Below, one piece after another: positions 11,110-21,879 of a stretch of 31,286 nucleotides of DNA (position 1 is the first letter of the stretch; the number at the start of each line of letters is the position of its first letter). The notes beneath the pieces are model-generated. The model saw only the letters and a program-made list of their open reading frames with translations, made no database searches and was not told the origin of the DNA. This stretch comes from Geosiphon pyriformis (taxonomy: Eukaryota > Glomeromycota > Glomeromycetes > Archaeosporales > Geosiphonaceae), in the NCBI GenBank assembly GCA_016748015.1, contig JAAOMT010000036.1, positions 31,547-62,832 on the forward strand. The letters are read 5' to 3'. A program made the translations under genes and the position numbers.

Positions 11110-12935
11110 TGGCATAACATTATAACTAAGAAAAAGTTGGCTAAAGATGTTGTCTTTGGTTTTATTAGTAAAAGTTTTACTTAAAAGCACAAAACATCTG
11201 TTGAAAATATTAAGCATTCTGAAAATAAAGCTGATTTAGAGTTCAAAATACCATTGGGTATTATCAAACAAATCCAATATATGAAGATAAATACAGAGTT
11301 TGAAACAATAAGTTCTTTAAGTTTTGATGTTAATTATAATATTAGCAATAAAAATAAAATAATCTTAAACTTAAAAACCAATACTTCTAAAGTAAAACAA
11401 TTTAATACTGACAAGTTGGCTAGTTTTTTTTTTATTTTTTAAGCTTTAATATTAATAATAATAATACAAAAAGAGCTCTTCTTTTTTAAATACTTTTTTT
11501 TTAAATAAAAGATATATCAATTTCTAGATTATTGAAATTTTTGTAAAAGTTTTCATTAATAATTTCTATGTATTAAACATCAATTTTCTTGCTGTAAAAG
11601 ATAAATCAACAATGACTAAGATATAAGTTGCTAAAAAAAATTTTACATTGATAAATAGTTTTAAGAAAGCTATTATTTTCTTAAAATTTAAAAAATCATT
11701 TTTACATCAAAAAAAGTTTAAAAAAAACTGTGGATTTGGCTTTTAAAATAAAAATAAAATAAATAGTAATATTAAAAAACAAAAAATTTATTCAGATTAA
11801 ACTGTAATTATTAAAAAAAAATTTATAAATGTTAAAAAAAATAATTATTTCAGTTTTATTTAAGTTTGGTTAAATAATATTAATCTGATTACAACTTATT
11901 AAACTATCACAAAAAGCCATGATAAAATTTACCAAATTAGAACAAATTAATTTTTTAGCATCTAAATAGTTTATTTTAATTAGAAAAAATTCAGTTTATA
12001 TAATCAAAATTATTAGAAATTATAATATTTGGTTATCTAAAAATTGTTTTTGTTTATTTTGCTTATAAGAATAACTGCACACAATTTTGGTATTTTGTTA
12101 AATAAAACTAATAGAAAAACATATTTTATTAATTATTTATTTGATATTAGTACTAAAATATATTGTATTAATATGTGTTTTAAATCAAAAAAAGCTTTAA
12201 AAATAGTTTATTACACTATTTTAATGTTTACTTATATAAATTTATTTTGAATAAGAATTAATCTAGTTTATTATAAAAAAGTATAAATACTTTAATTATT
12301 TAAATATAAAATACAAACTGTTTAAATTTATTGTCTTTTCCTAAAAAAATTTATATAAATTTTTTTTAAATAAAAATTATCTTCAATTAATCTATTTATA
12401 TGTTAAAAAAAAACATTTCTATTTTGTAACCAATAGTTTTTAAAAACAAATTTTGAGTTCAAGTGGTTTTATTACTTTTTATTTTAAAAATTAGTTTGTT
12501 TAAGCATTATTTTGGCTTTTTTTTGCTTAATTTATCTTTATTTGGTGTGATTAATCCTCTGTTTTACTTTGTTTTTTCTATGTTTAATTAGTTAAACACT
12601 TTGGAATAATTTCTAAAAATTCTGTTTAATTAAATTTTTAAATTTTTTTGGTAATTAGATTTTTTTTTGATAATATATTTTGACTTTTTATCATTTTTTA
12701 TTATAATTATGACTATAAAAAATTGCTTAATTTCAAATATTATTGTAAATAATACATGTTTTTCATTTTTTTTACTAATAATATCATTGAAAATTTCTTA
12801 TATTTAGCTTAAAGCTTTATATTTTCAAAGTTAGTGGTCTAAAATTTAAAATATTTACTCTTAAAGTTTTAATTAGTTTATTTTAACAAAGTTAAATTAA
12901 TTGTATACTAAATTTTGGTTTTTTTTATCTATTTC
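11110..12935 (+). pseudogene. Relic ORF1 of the old LINE
   Basis: ORF1 of this LINE lineage encodes an RNA-binding protein with an RRM-like fold and a CCHC zinc knuckle. Here the expected start has become ATA (near 11,105). An early readable piece is KKKLAKDVVFG followed by SVENIKHSENKADLEFK (about 11,125-11,250). The middle, 12,044-12,250, aligns with young-LINE ORF1 downstream of the RRM. The end, KVSGLKFKIFTLKV near 12,828, matches KVGCLESKLMALEV of the young copy. There are many stops, no functional product is expected, and the knuckle is not recognisable. Confidence 0.75.
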
Positions 12936-13880
12936 TTAATAATAAATCTTATTTGAAAAGTTGCTATATACAATATTAAAAATATTAATATATTTGTAAA
13001 ACAAAAAAATTTTATTAAATAACATATTAATATAAATAATGTGATTTTAATTATCATAAAAACTAAGTTAAAAATTAATATTAAACTTTAAATTATATAT
13101 AAATTTAATAATATTTAAATATTTACTTAAAGTTTAAAGTTAAGTTTTTTAAGTTTAATATAACTTAAATAATTAATAATAATATTTTTACAGTTTTAAG
13201 TAGTAATTTTAATAAAAATTGTATTTATTATAACTATTGTTTTAGATATTAGTCTTTTGAACTTATTTTTTAATAGTTTAATAGTAAAAGTTCTAATATA
13301 ATACAATTTAAAAAAAGCATAAAAAATAGTTAATTATATTTTTGTTAATAAATCTTTAATTATAGCTATGATAAATTAATATGTTTATAGAATTTCTGAA
13401 TTTTTTAATTATGATCACAATATTGTATTTATGTCTTTTTGTACTAAAAAATTTGTTGGATATTTGTTTTTTATTATATGAAAATCTGATAATAAAAGTT
13501 ATTGAAAGTTTAATTTTAAAAATGCTAATTTAATCAAATAAAATTGTTCAAAGAATTTTTTTCTTTGTTAATTATAAATACATCTATTTTTTTAAGAATA
13601 TATATTAATATAATAACTTAAACAAAATATAAAATATTATTAAAGATATTATGCTAATAAAATATTTGGCAATTTATAAGTTAAAAATTTCAATAATAAT
13701 AGAACTAAATAATTATCAATATTTTATAAGCTAGAATTTTTGGTTTCTAAGATTATTAAAAAGTTAAAAAAAATTTTAGTGTAAATATTAGCAGGTTTAT
13801 AAAAGTATAATGTTATTTTGTTCTTTTTGCTTAATATTACTAATATTATTTTGCTGTTAATTTTGTTGTTAATAGAAGTT
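12935..13880 (+). pseudogene. Relic ORF2 of the old LINE, endonuclease part
   Basis: The frame starting near 12,945 reads KVAIYNIKNINIFVKQ, then IIIKTKLK, matching KIATCNVKGMNNSAKQ and IVTKMKLK of the young LINE. Further on, VLSSNFNKN near 13,185 matches the GDFN region (catalytic Asp replaced by Asn), FFNYDHNIV near 13,395 matches the Asp-His motif, and KFNFKNA near 13,505 matches the linker after the APE-type endonuclease. It is riddled with stops. About 200 bases between the TETK and GDFN regions are missing relative to the young copy. Confidence 0.8.
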
Positions 13881-14567
13881 AGTAAACTTCTAATAAGTTA
13901 ATTTATTTTACAAAATATTTTTTTTTACTTTGAACTATATATGCTGTTAGATTTATAATAAAATAGCCAATTCTATGCCAATTATTTTGTGTAGTTATTT
14001 TACTCTAAAAGTTTTCTATAATAAGTCTTAACTATAAGCTATTTAATAATATAAAAATATAAAAAAAAAATTGAATAAACTAAAAAAAAGAATAATGAAA
14101 TAGGTTTTAATAAAGTTGTTTTTGGTTTAAATTCGAAAATACTAACAGTTATTGAAATTAATAGCTAATTAATTTCAAAATATTAGTTTCAATTCGGTAA
14201 TTTCGAAACAGTAATAATTAAAAATTTGGGTTTTTAAGATGAATTTTATTTGAATTGATTTGTAGTAGTTTTTTAAACAGAAATTAATTCTAAAAAAAAT
14301 TATTTTAGTTAAGATTAATTTTCTTAAAAACTCTTTTTTTATACAACTTTGTTATAATATTATTTTATGGTCTAGTACTTTTTTTTCTAATATTTTAGCA
14401 AACTAAATATATATTTCATTAAGCTACAAGTTATTTTTGCAAATTATCAATTATTTTCATGCATTTATTAAATATTTCGGTAAATTTCAAACATTTTAGC
14501 AAATTTATAAATATTATATAATTTGGGATATTGCATAATCTAATTATTACAATTTTATATATTTGTG
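13881..14567. other. Unassigned AT-rich DNA between old LINE arm and young LINE
   Basis: Old-LINE similarity fades by 13,880, although by alignment the next LINE codons only resume at 24,857. These 0.7 kb plus 21,342-21,550 (about 0.9 kb together once the younger insertions are removed) are therefore extra sequence. I see no frame or terminal repeat that identifies it. A further unknown insertion or a subfamily-specific insert are both possible. Confidence 0.4.
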
Positions 14568-14571
14568 TTTT
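14562..14571 (+). repeat. Putative target-site duplication, young LINE (left)
   Basis: The sequence tttgtgtttt abuts the poly-T of the LINE and recurs at 21,342-21,351, just beyond the 5' end of the element. The T-rich composition and the adjoining poly-T make the exact length ambiguous, so support is moderate. Confidence 0.45.
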
Positions 14572-14586
14572 TTTTTTTTTTTTTTT
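14568..14586 (-). other. Poly-A tail of the young LINE (poly-T on plus)
   Basis: Nineteen uninterrupted T residues on the plus strand follow tttgtg and precede the 3' UTR (attatgttttatgagtg). This marks the 3' end of a target-primed reverse-transcription insertion. Confidence 0.85.
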
Positions 14587-14709
14587 ATTATGTTTTATGA
14601 GTGAAGTCCAAACACTACCTAGAGCTATACATCAAAGAAATAACATAAACTAAGTGTGAATCATGCTCTTTCTACATGCGACCAGCCACTCAGGCCGATC
14701 AGGATAACA

Positions 14710-17700
14710 CTATGCAGCTATATGTACCGAAACAGAATTACCAACACCAGAAAAGAAAAAACATTGTTTACAAAAGCCAAAATGAATGTCAAGAGCTTTA
14801 GCCATACCAAGTAGCCTAATGATGCCAGCCAAGAACCTAAAAGCCGAGCCAGGGACCGAGATAGAAACTGAACCATCAAGTGAGATGAGATTATTTTTTT
14901 CCATGAATGCACAATGCTTAACCTAAACCAACCAAATATCATTCCTAAAAGCAAAACTAAGAGAGCACATAAACTCAACAATATTTGAACTAGCAACCTT
15001 GTGAGATTTGAAAACAGAGACAGTTTCATGAAGCCACTCATTAAAAACAAACTCTTTAAAGAGAGCCATAAATACAAAGACATCAGAGGCACAAAAAGAC
15101 AACAATTACAGCATGCAGGAGGAAGAGAAAGACAGGCCAGAAAGCACCCTCCAAGATTTCGAACATGTATCCAGTATCTGAAGATGTGCAGAGTCATCAA
15201 CCTTGTAAGAAAAAGCATGATCTGATGTCTCCACCTCACCACAATATAAGCACAATACGCTGGGGTATCTTCTGTTATATAGGCATTTACGAACAGCAAC
15301 AGGCAGCCAGTGGTGCAATGTCTTTATGAAAAAACTGCACGCATCTGTTATGGGCTTGCTAGTGTGGCCAGCGGCCATGTGTGAATCAGGATGCCATACC
15401 AGTAAGGAGCAGGACCAATCAACGTCTGCAAACAAACTGGCAGGCAGAAATTTAGAACCAGAACCAACCTTCCAGTGTGCACAACTGACGGAACAAAAAA
15501 TATCATGAACAAAATACCTAGAATTACCAGAAACAGCCCCACTGTCTGCCAACAAGAAGTGCGCATGCAATTGAGAAGGAAGAAACCAGCCTGAGTGAGA
15601 AAAAGCCCCAGCTATAGCATCAGCATGTTCATTTCCAATTACACCAGAATGACCTTTTACTTTGTGCCATTCAACCATCAAATTTTTGCCATAAATAACA
15701 TTTACAATATGCTGGCGTTCGACCCAACAACAATTGCAAAAATCCAGATGCACCAGACCCAATTCCGACTTGCAAGCATCCAGAGCAGCTTGACTATCAG
15801 AAAACAGACAAACAAAACTAGAACAGGGAACACACTCCAGTGCCAGTGCAATAGCTTGCATTTCCACCAAAGTAGAAGACAGCAGACCCAAAACTCCAAC
15901 ACTCAAACCCAGATCAATGTTACTGAAAAAAACTCCAGCCCCAGCTGCGCAATTCTTAGTACCAAAATTTGTTAGAGACCCATCCATATAAACAGAAATG
16001 CTACTAGAAAGAACTTGGGAAAGCTGATCACGAACCAACACAAAGCCAAGAGAGGCAAAAATACTCTGAAGACCCACATCAACCAAAGCAGAAGAAGGGG
16101 CACAAGGAGAAAACGTACCAGACAAGAACTCAACAGAAAGCATAAACCACTCAGGAGTCGGGCCACGGGGGTTCAACCTCTTCCACCACTTGAATTTGTA
16201 CCAGTCAAACACAGCACCATAATGATTACAGAGTTGGTCAACAAAGGCAATGCCATATTACTGAAATAAAGGAAGGAACCTGACAAATCTAGACTCACTG
16301 AGAATGGTAGACATGGGTATTCTACCACAAAGCTGAAATGGACTATCAACAAAACCACTCAAAGATAAATTGCAATCGAGGAGAACACAAACAACTCCCA
16401 TTAAAAAGTTATTCAAAGAGCTGACTCGAACATAAACAGGAACACTCAAAAGATGAACAGGGCGCTAGCATGAAACTTGTAAGTCATGAAACCTGTGGAA
16501 GAATAGGCAACCCAGGATTCTCACTGAGTTTGCAAAACAAATAAGGGAAGTGACTTTACTCTCTAATTGAATCTGGGCGAAAGATTTCAACCCATAGAAT
16601 GGATTGTGTCACTAGGAAAATCAAGAGGTAATTCAGACTTAGATTTCAAGCCTCTGCAAATCAAAACATCCTACTTATTACACACATTGACAGGAACAAA
16701 ACTAAACTGAGTCCTATAACCGATGATGGGATGGAGGACAGCTAACACTAAATATAGAAATTGTTTGTGCAATATGGCCTTTCTTAGAACCAAGTTGATA
16801 AAAAAACAAACATCTGAATGTGCCTTTGCCAGGCTGGGCTTTGACAGTCTCTCAGATGACACAAAGATACTCAGATAATAATGTGATTCGCCTGATTTAG
16901 CTATTGAAATAGGGGACCCACTGATGAAAAAAGAAAGTACACTGGCACGGCTATTAATTGGAATGGCCACTGTCTTATCATTATTAATAGAAATATTATT
17001 GATGTGGAAAAATTCACTAGCCATATTAAGAATGTATTGAATGGCAGTCTGACTGCTACCCACCCAGATTGTATCGTCCATAAAAGCACCAGCAGCAAAG
17101 AAAGATGACAAACCAGCCTGAGACTCCACACGGCCTGTTTTAGCAACGAAATGAGAGTTTAACTTGTAACCATATACACTTTCCTGCCTCTTAACTTCGC
17201 ACAAGAAAGGATCATAAAATATACACCAAAGAAGAGATAAAAACACCTCCTCTTGGTCCAAGCCATCGTGTACATGATAACCATTCATCAACCCAAAATC
17301 AGTCATAACTCGGTTGGTACAACCATCATGAATATTCCCAAAAAACCTAATAAACCTGCAGCACATTTTTATTCTAACCAAACTTTTCTTAAGATGATCC
17401 CAACCGACCAAGTCATATGCTTTCCGCATGTCTTGTAAAACCAGCCAGAGCTCCCGGTTTTTTTCAAGAGCATCCTCGATTACCGAACCAATCGCAAAAA
17501 TGGGAGACTGAGTTGTAGTGTCTTTGAGAACTAAAAAATTGTCCTCATGAAGAATGTCAAACTTGCTATATGCCAAAGAGATTCTATCAGAGAGAATCTT
17601 AGAAAAAATTTTTCAAGCCATCTCAATCAGAGCAATAGGACGAGTGTTTGTGAGCATGCCCTTCCATTCATAAGGTTTGGGAATCATTGACATCCAGGCT

Positions 17701-19370
17701 TCCTTCCAAGCACCAGGCACAGACTCACCACAAAGACAAGAATTAATGAGCACCAAGAGCATATCAAGAACAGATTTGTCACAGTGCTTCCAAAGTTCAT
17801 TGAAGATGCCTGAGAGACCAGCAGCCTTTCCGTCAGGTAGGTCAGAGACCATGCCAGACATCTCATCAAAACTAACACAGCTTATCACATCTGAAAAAGC
17901 ACCATCAAACACGTAATCCAATGGCTGATATTGGCGAGACCAATTTTCCGGAATATCAAGAACCACTTCATGTTTACGAGTCCACCCCTTCATAATCTCA
18001 TCCACTTTTTTTTTAACAGGATCAGGTTTCAAATACAGCTCATTACCAACGACCAAATGATCCAAAACCACCTTGTGAAAAGGCCTCTCCAAGACACTTC
18101 TAATAGTATGACTCTTGTTAGATTCAAAGCTCTCCATCCTCTTATCAATAGCAGATCTGATTTGTGAATCTTTAGCACGTTTTGATTCTGACAACTTTGA
18201 GGTACGATAAGACTTCCTGGCTTTGGACAGAGCTGAATGAATGTTGTCAAAAAGAGACCTCACTATAGCAGCACCAGCAGAATCAAGCGATTTCCAAGTA
18301 TCAAGCAGTAATACGAACACATCACAATCAACAGAATGGGAAGCCTTAACCAACTTGGACACCAAAAGTTCTAACTTATGGAACCTGGACGAATGCTTAG
18401 TGAAAACGCTGTCATAATCTTTAAACCATTTTTTCCTGAAAACTTCACTCGCCAAAAAGCTCATTGTTTTCCAAATAGCATCCCACATCGCATCCAAATC
18501 CGACAGTTCTTTGGCGGCCAAGAAATCATCAGAGAACATGGCAGCATTCACTGCCATGGCCTCCCTGAATTTCAACCACAAGGCAACACCAGCATTCTTA
18601 AAATTGTACTTCCAACGATCCCTATTGGCCTGCTTGCGAACAAAACACAAATGTGTATCCAAGAGACCACCTAAACCAATTGACACAGAGACAGCATAAT
18701 GGTCAGTATCAAAGAAATTGGACACATGCAGAACATCACAATCCACAATAGCATTGACCAAATTGGGAGACACAAAAAAATAATCAATTGTTTTCGTCAC
18801 ACCCTGGGAATTACTCCATGTTGGAACTTTCACAAATAGATTACTGACAAAAAAGTTGACCAGACCCAAGCTACCACACTTTCTGAAACTGGCACTTTTA
18901 CGCAAACCATCTTTATTGAAGTTACCACTTAAGACCACAAAGGATGATTTATTCACAGCACTAGTGATCAAAGCATTCATGTCATCAGCCTGAGAAAAGC
19001 GCACCAAAGCTGACATGCCAGCATATAGACCCAAAATAAAAACCGAGAGTTTATTCCTAAAAAGCAACTTGATAGAAATAAGATGACCAGGAACTTCAGA
19101 AATTTTGCACACATGCTTGGCCAGAGAATTGTTTATAATGATTACCACCCCAGAACCAAGATGACCAGAATTCAAACCAGAAATGAAGATCCAAACACCA
19201 TTGAATTTGCTAGCAATCCAAGGCCAAACCTTATCTTTTAACTTCATCTTAGTAACAATTGAAACTAAATTGTTCTTATCTCTGTGCCAACATATAATGT
19301 CCTCTTGCTTTGCTGAATTGTTCATTCCCTTAACATTACACGTGGCTATTTTCCATACTAAATCATTCAT
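14710..19370 (-). pseudogene. LINE ORF2: APE endonuclease, reverse transcriptase, RNase H (broken)
   Basis: ORF2 nicks target DNA, reverse transcribes the element RNA and removes the RNA strand. Reading from ATG 19370: the endonuclease (about 19,370-18,640) starts VWKIATCN, but the usual catalytic Glu of the TETK motif is Lys (VTKMKL) and the Asp of GDFN is Asn (SGNFNKDG); TIDYFFVS and the DTDHYAV motif remain. The RT has LQDMRKAYD and FMDDTIWVG. RNase H (about 16,000-15,550) keeps Asp of YMDGSL, Glu of LVEMQA, Asp of FSDSQAAL and Asp of GNEHADAIAG. A terminal CLYC-x7-H motif ends in Tyr where Cys is expected. Stops lie at 17,613, 16,668, 16,465, 16,258, 15,106 and 14,923. A frameshift near 16,600 moves the reading frame after DFPSDTIH to YGLKSFAQ. 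Most stops are one transition away from Arg, Gln or Trp codons. Confidence 0.92.
19367..19370 (-). promoter_or_regulatory. ATGA stop-start overlap joining LINE ORF1 and ORF2
   Basis: On the minus strand the ORF1 stop (TGA, 19369-19367) overlaps the ORF2 start (ATG, 19370-19368). Such overlaps allow termination-reinitiation in several non-LTR elements. The first ORF2 codons, MNDLVWKIATCN, match the expected start of the endonuclease, which supports this Met over an in-frame Met further upstream. Confidence 0.75.
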
Positions 19371-21208
19371 TGAGATACAAAAAAGACTGCAGAACCTGAG
19401 CCAGCACACATTTGATCTAACTTCCCTAATACCAAACAAACTGAAACTTCGAGAGCCATCAACTTTGACTCCAAACAGCCCACTTTTGAAGTCAGAATTT
19501 TTGAACTACTCGAACCCATACTTGAGGCACCAGAGAAAACCGAAGAAGGAGGAATAACCACAGAATTAGGTTCATCCAAAACCATATCCGAACCAAATTT
19601 CATATCAACCGAACCAGGGGCAATCAAAGGCTGAGAAGAGGAGGCGAAAGCCAAGGGCACCAGGCTTAAACTGTCAAGTTTGTCAATAATACCAGACACC
19701 TTATCCATAAGAAGTTCCAAAGAGTGCTTCAAAGAAACAAGACGAATTTCCAAAATCAAACTAACAGAACCCGTAAGAGACGAGTAACTAACCAAACCTA
19801 AGGTGCTAGAAAAAGAGCCAAAACCAGGACCAGAAACAAAGTGAGGACCATTAGACAAAGATGCTAGAAAGACAACCTGGGCCCATGACTTGCCACCAAA
19901 TGCAGCCAGTTTGGAAATAAACACACTCTTTTTTACATATAGCTTGGCCAACTGGAAGCAGTTCTCATTAGAAACAACCTTTTTAAATAACTTGGAAAGT
20001 TTAGGAGAATGTGAGATCTCAGCATTACACTCCAGAACAGAATAACCAAGTTTCCCATACCGTTCACACTGAATTATGTCCAATCTAGCCCAAGAAAGTT
20101 TCACCCTACCAAAAACAGACTCCGTACGAAATGCAGACTTCAAATTCTCATCATTCTTAAAACAAACCACAGCACAATGAACCCTGTTACCAGTGTCTAA
20201 GAATCAATTTATGACACAAGTTTTTCTACCAGCTCCTGCCAAAAAATTGCCAAGATCATGAGCCATTGTTCCCACCAGCAAAGTAAACAAAAGCACTCTA
20301 TACCGATCTCTAAATGCCCACATCTCACAATCCTTTACAGCTTTGGCCACATGTACAGAATTTTTCCCAATTAAGAATAACCACTTAGCTGCCAACTGAT
20401 CTGTCTGACTTGATTCGGCAAGCTTCACCACAGCCTTTTGCCACAGCCCAATGAGTTGCAATCAGATTGACACCACTTGACCAAATTCGGACACTGCGGC
20501 AATGATCATTTCTTTTGGCATATCTATGGAAATTTTTTTAATGACTACAGCCCAATCTGAACAAACTCCTTGTCTCTTAAGATTGTTGTTTACCATGATG
20601 TCATTTTCCCTGGCCAATGAAGTGGTCTTTTCCATGCTTTCTGATGAAGTAAACGTTGATCTGATGATCTCTTCAAATTTTGAGGGGGTAGTGGCCCTCC
20701 CAAAACCATTGATTCGTGAAAACAATTTCCTTATGACCTGAGTTTTAGTCATCGCCAATTTCCCTTCTACAGCCAAAAGATTAATGTCCAAAGTGAAAGA
20801 TTTCTTCACAGCTATTTCCACCTGGGTTTTAACAATTTTGGGGTCCACCCACACTTTTTCCAAAGAGAAAGACAAATGGGGGGGAAAAGAAACTTCCTCC
20901 TCATCATCCATGTCATAATTAATAGAGCTGAGAAGGGAACTGATAACTGCACCAGTATTGAAACACTTCGCATCGGGCATATTCATTTGGGAGTCAGAAG
21001 TGCTTTTACCATCAGAGGTTTCTCCATTCATATCCATGCTAGCAAAATGTCCATTTGCACAAACAGACCCACCATCCTTGAGATTCATATTTGTGCCAGA
21101 AACTTTAATATTACTGAGAAACTTTCTGACTTTCTGAGTTGAACCTCCACCAACTGAACTAGTGGTTGAAACTCTGGCTGACCTTCTCTTAGCTTCAGGC
21201 TCACTCAT
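19367..21208 (-). pseudogene. LINE ORF1: RRM-like and zinc-knuckle protein (two in-frame TGA)
   Basis: This is one continuous frame of 613 codons plus stop, interrupted by TGA at 20,462-20,464 and 20,204-20,206. I infer that both were CGA (Arg), changed by C-to-T. The N-terminus is basic (EAKRRSAR), then Ser/Asp-rich. An RRM-like segment (DWAVVIKKI ... FGQVVSI, then LQLIGLWQKAVVKLAE) is followed by a region that should hold a CCHC knuckle, but it reads C-ER-Y-GKLG-Y-SVLE-C: the second Cys and the His have both become Tyr by single transitions. The C-terminal half is Ser/Leu-rich with a possible coiled coil (LISKVGCLESKLMALE-like). The protein would bind element RNA. The frame ends TGA, overlapping the ORF2 start. 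Confidence 0.9.
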
Positions 21209-21341
21209 AGTGGCAGCTGGTTCAACAACAAAGGGGTTTGTTTCTTGTGAAATAGTGAAAGACAGTATGCAAAATAGAAAAAACTTCTTTTAAAAATTTG
21301 GCTCTTTTTCAGGAATTTGAGACGAAGGAAAGAAAGAAGTT

Positions 21342-21351
21342 TTTGTGTTTT
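21342..21351 (+). repeat. Putative target-site duplication, young LINE (right)
   Basis: The second tttgtgtttt copy, directly beyond the leader of the minus-strand LINE. See the left copy at 14,562-14,571; the T-rich sequence limits certainty. Confidence 0.45.
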
Positions 21352-21542
21352 GTTTAAATTAGATTATTAACTGTATAATAATTTGGATAATTTAATAAGA
21401 TAATATATACTAATTTACTAATAAAAATTATAAGGATAATTTTATGCTAATTAATAGCTCAAATTTCTACTAGTAATAATAAACATATGTGGATAATTCA
21501 GTGGCTTCTCAAATTTAAAACATTCTTAATACAGAATTGTAT

Positions 21543-21550
21543 ATAAACAG
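21543..21550 (+). repeat. hAT target-site duplication, left
   Basis: ATAAACAG immediately precedes the element end TAGGGTTT. The identical 8 bases follow the other end at 24,849-24,856. Eight bases is the standard hAT duplication length. Confidence 0.85.
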
Positions 21551-21725
21551 TAGGGTTTTTATTGAACCAAATCGAACCAAACTTTGGGTGTTGTTCAAGT
21601 TTGGTTCGAATTACAAACTGAACTTGAACTGAACCAATTTTTCAAAGTAGGTTTAGTTTAAGTTTGGCATTAAACTTTTTTGACAAGTCTAAGTTTGGTT
21701 CAAAGTTTATGAATTTGTTCAAGTT
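21551..21725 (+). repeat. hAT left terminal and subterminal repeats
   Basis: After the terminal TAGGGTTTTTATTGAACC come repeated words gaaccaaa, tcaagtttggttcgaa, gaacttgaactgaacc and aagtttggttcaaag in both orientations. These can pair with one another and with 24,665-24,848. They would serve as transposase binding sites. Confidence 0.7.
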
Positions 21726-21879
21726 TGATAGAATTAAAAAAAGATATAACTTGTATTACTTGTTTATTAATTATTACTTTGTTTAATTACTATAATCAGT
21801 TAAAAAGTATATAAAACTATGTATATATAACAACTTCACTCTTCAACTTATTAAAATGAATTTATTGTCAGTATTATTC

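Larger units (their letters stand above)
11010..13880 (+). mobile_element. Old LINE relic, 5' arm
   Basis: This is the left part of a heavily AT-drifted LINE on the plus strand. The leader at about 11,020-11,105 resembles the leader of the young LINE (aagagcc-aattttt, then tctgctatatttcaa). Then come relics of ORF1, including 12,044-12,250, which aligns codon by codon with the young copy (TAHNFGILL vs TAHDLGNFL; RKTYFIN vs RKTCVIN; CFKSKKALK vs CFKNDENLK). ORF2 starts near 12,935 and runs to the LELLVSKLVK-like region near 13,760, fading by about 13,880. One internal gap of about 200 bases is implied. The rest continues at 24,857. The differences are mostly C-to-T and G-to-A. Confidence 0.85.
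14568..21341 (-). mobile_element. Young, nearly full-length LINE (ORF1, ORF2 with EN-RT-RNase H)
   Basis: A 6.8-kb non-LTR retrotransposon on the minus strand. In element order it has a short leader (21,341-21,209), ORF1 (21,208-19,367), ORF2 (19,370-14,710), a 3' UTR of about 120 bases, and a 19-base poly-A tail, seen as poly-T at 14,568-14,586. ORF1 and ORF2 overlap in ATGA. ORF2 has an APE-type endonuclease at its start, an RT with FMDD, and a C-terminal RNase H, an I/Tad-like organisation; I cannot place the clade more precisely. At least seven in-frame stops, one frameshift and lost endonuclease residues show it is dead. The body is clearly more GC-rich than the surrounding old LINE, so it is younger. 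Confidence 0.95.

Noticed and set aside
14718-16269. Several 60-190 codon frames on both strands over the RNase H region
   Set aside because: They are shadows in other frames of the LINE ORF2; only the frame with the RNase H motifs is meaningful.
20204-20464. In-frame TGA codons in LINE ORF1 as possible recoding or a variant genetic code
   Set aside because: Both kinase and Smr genes use standard codons, the ORF1 itself stops at TGA, and other C-to-T damage is abundant; nonsense mutation is simpler.
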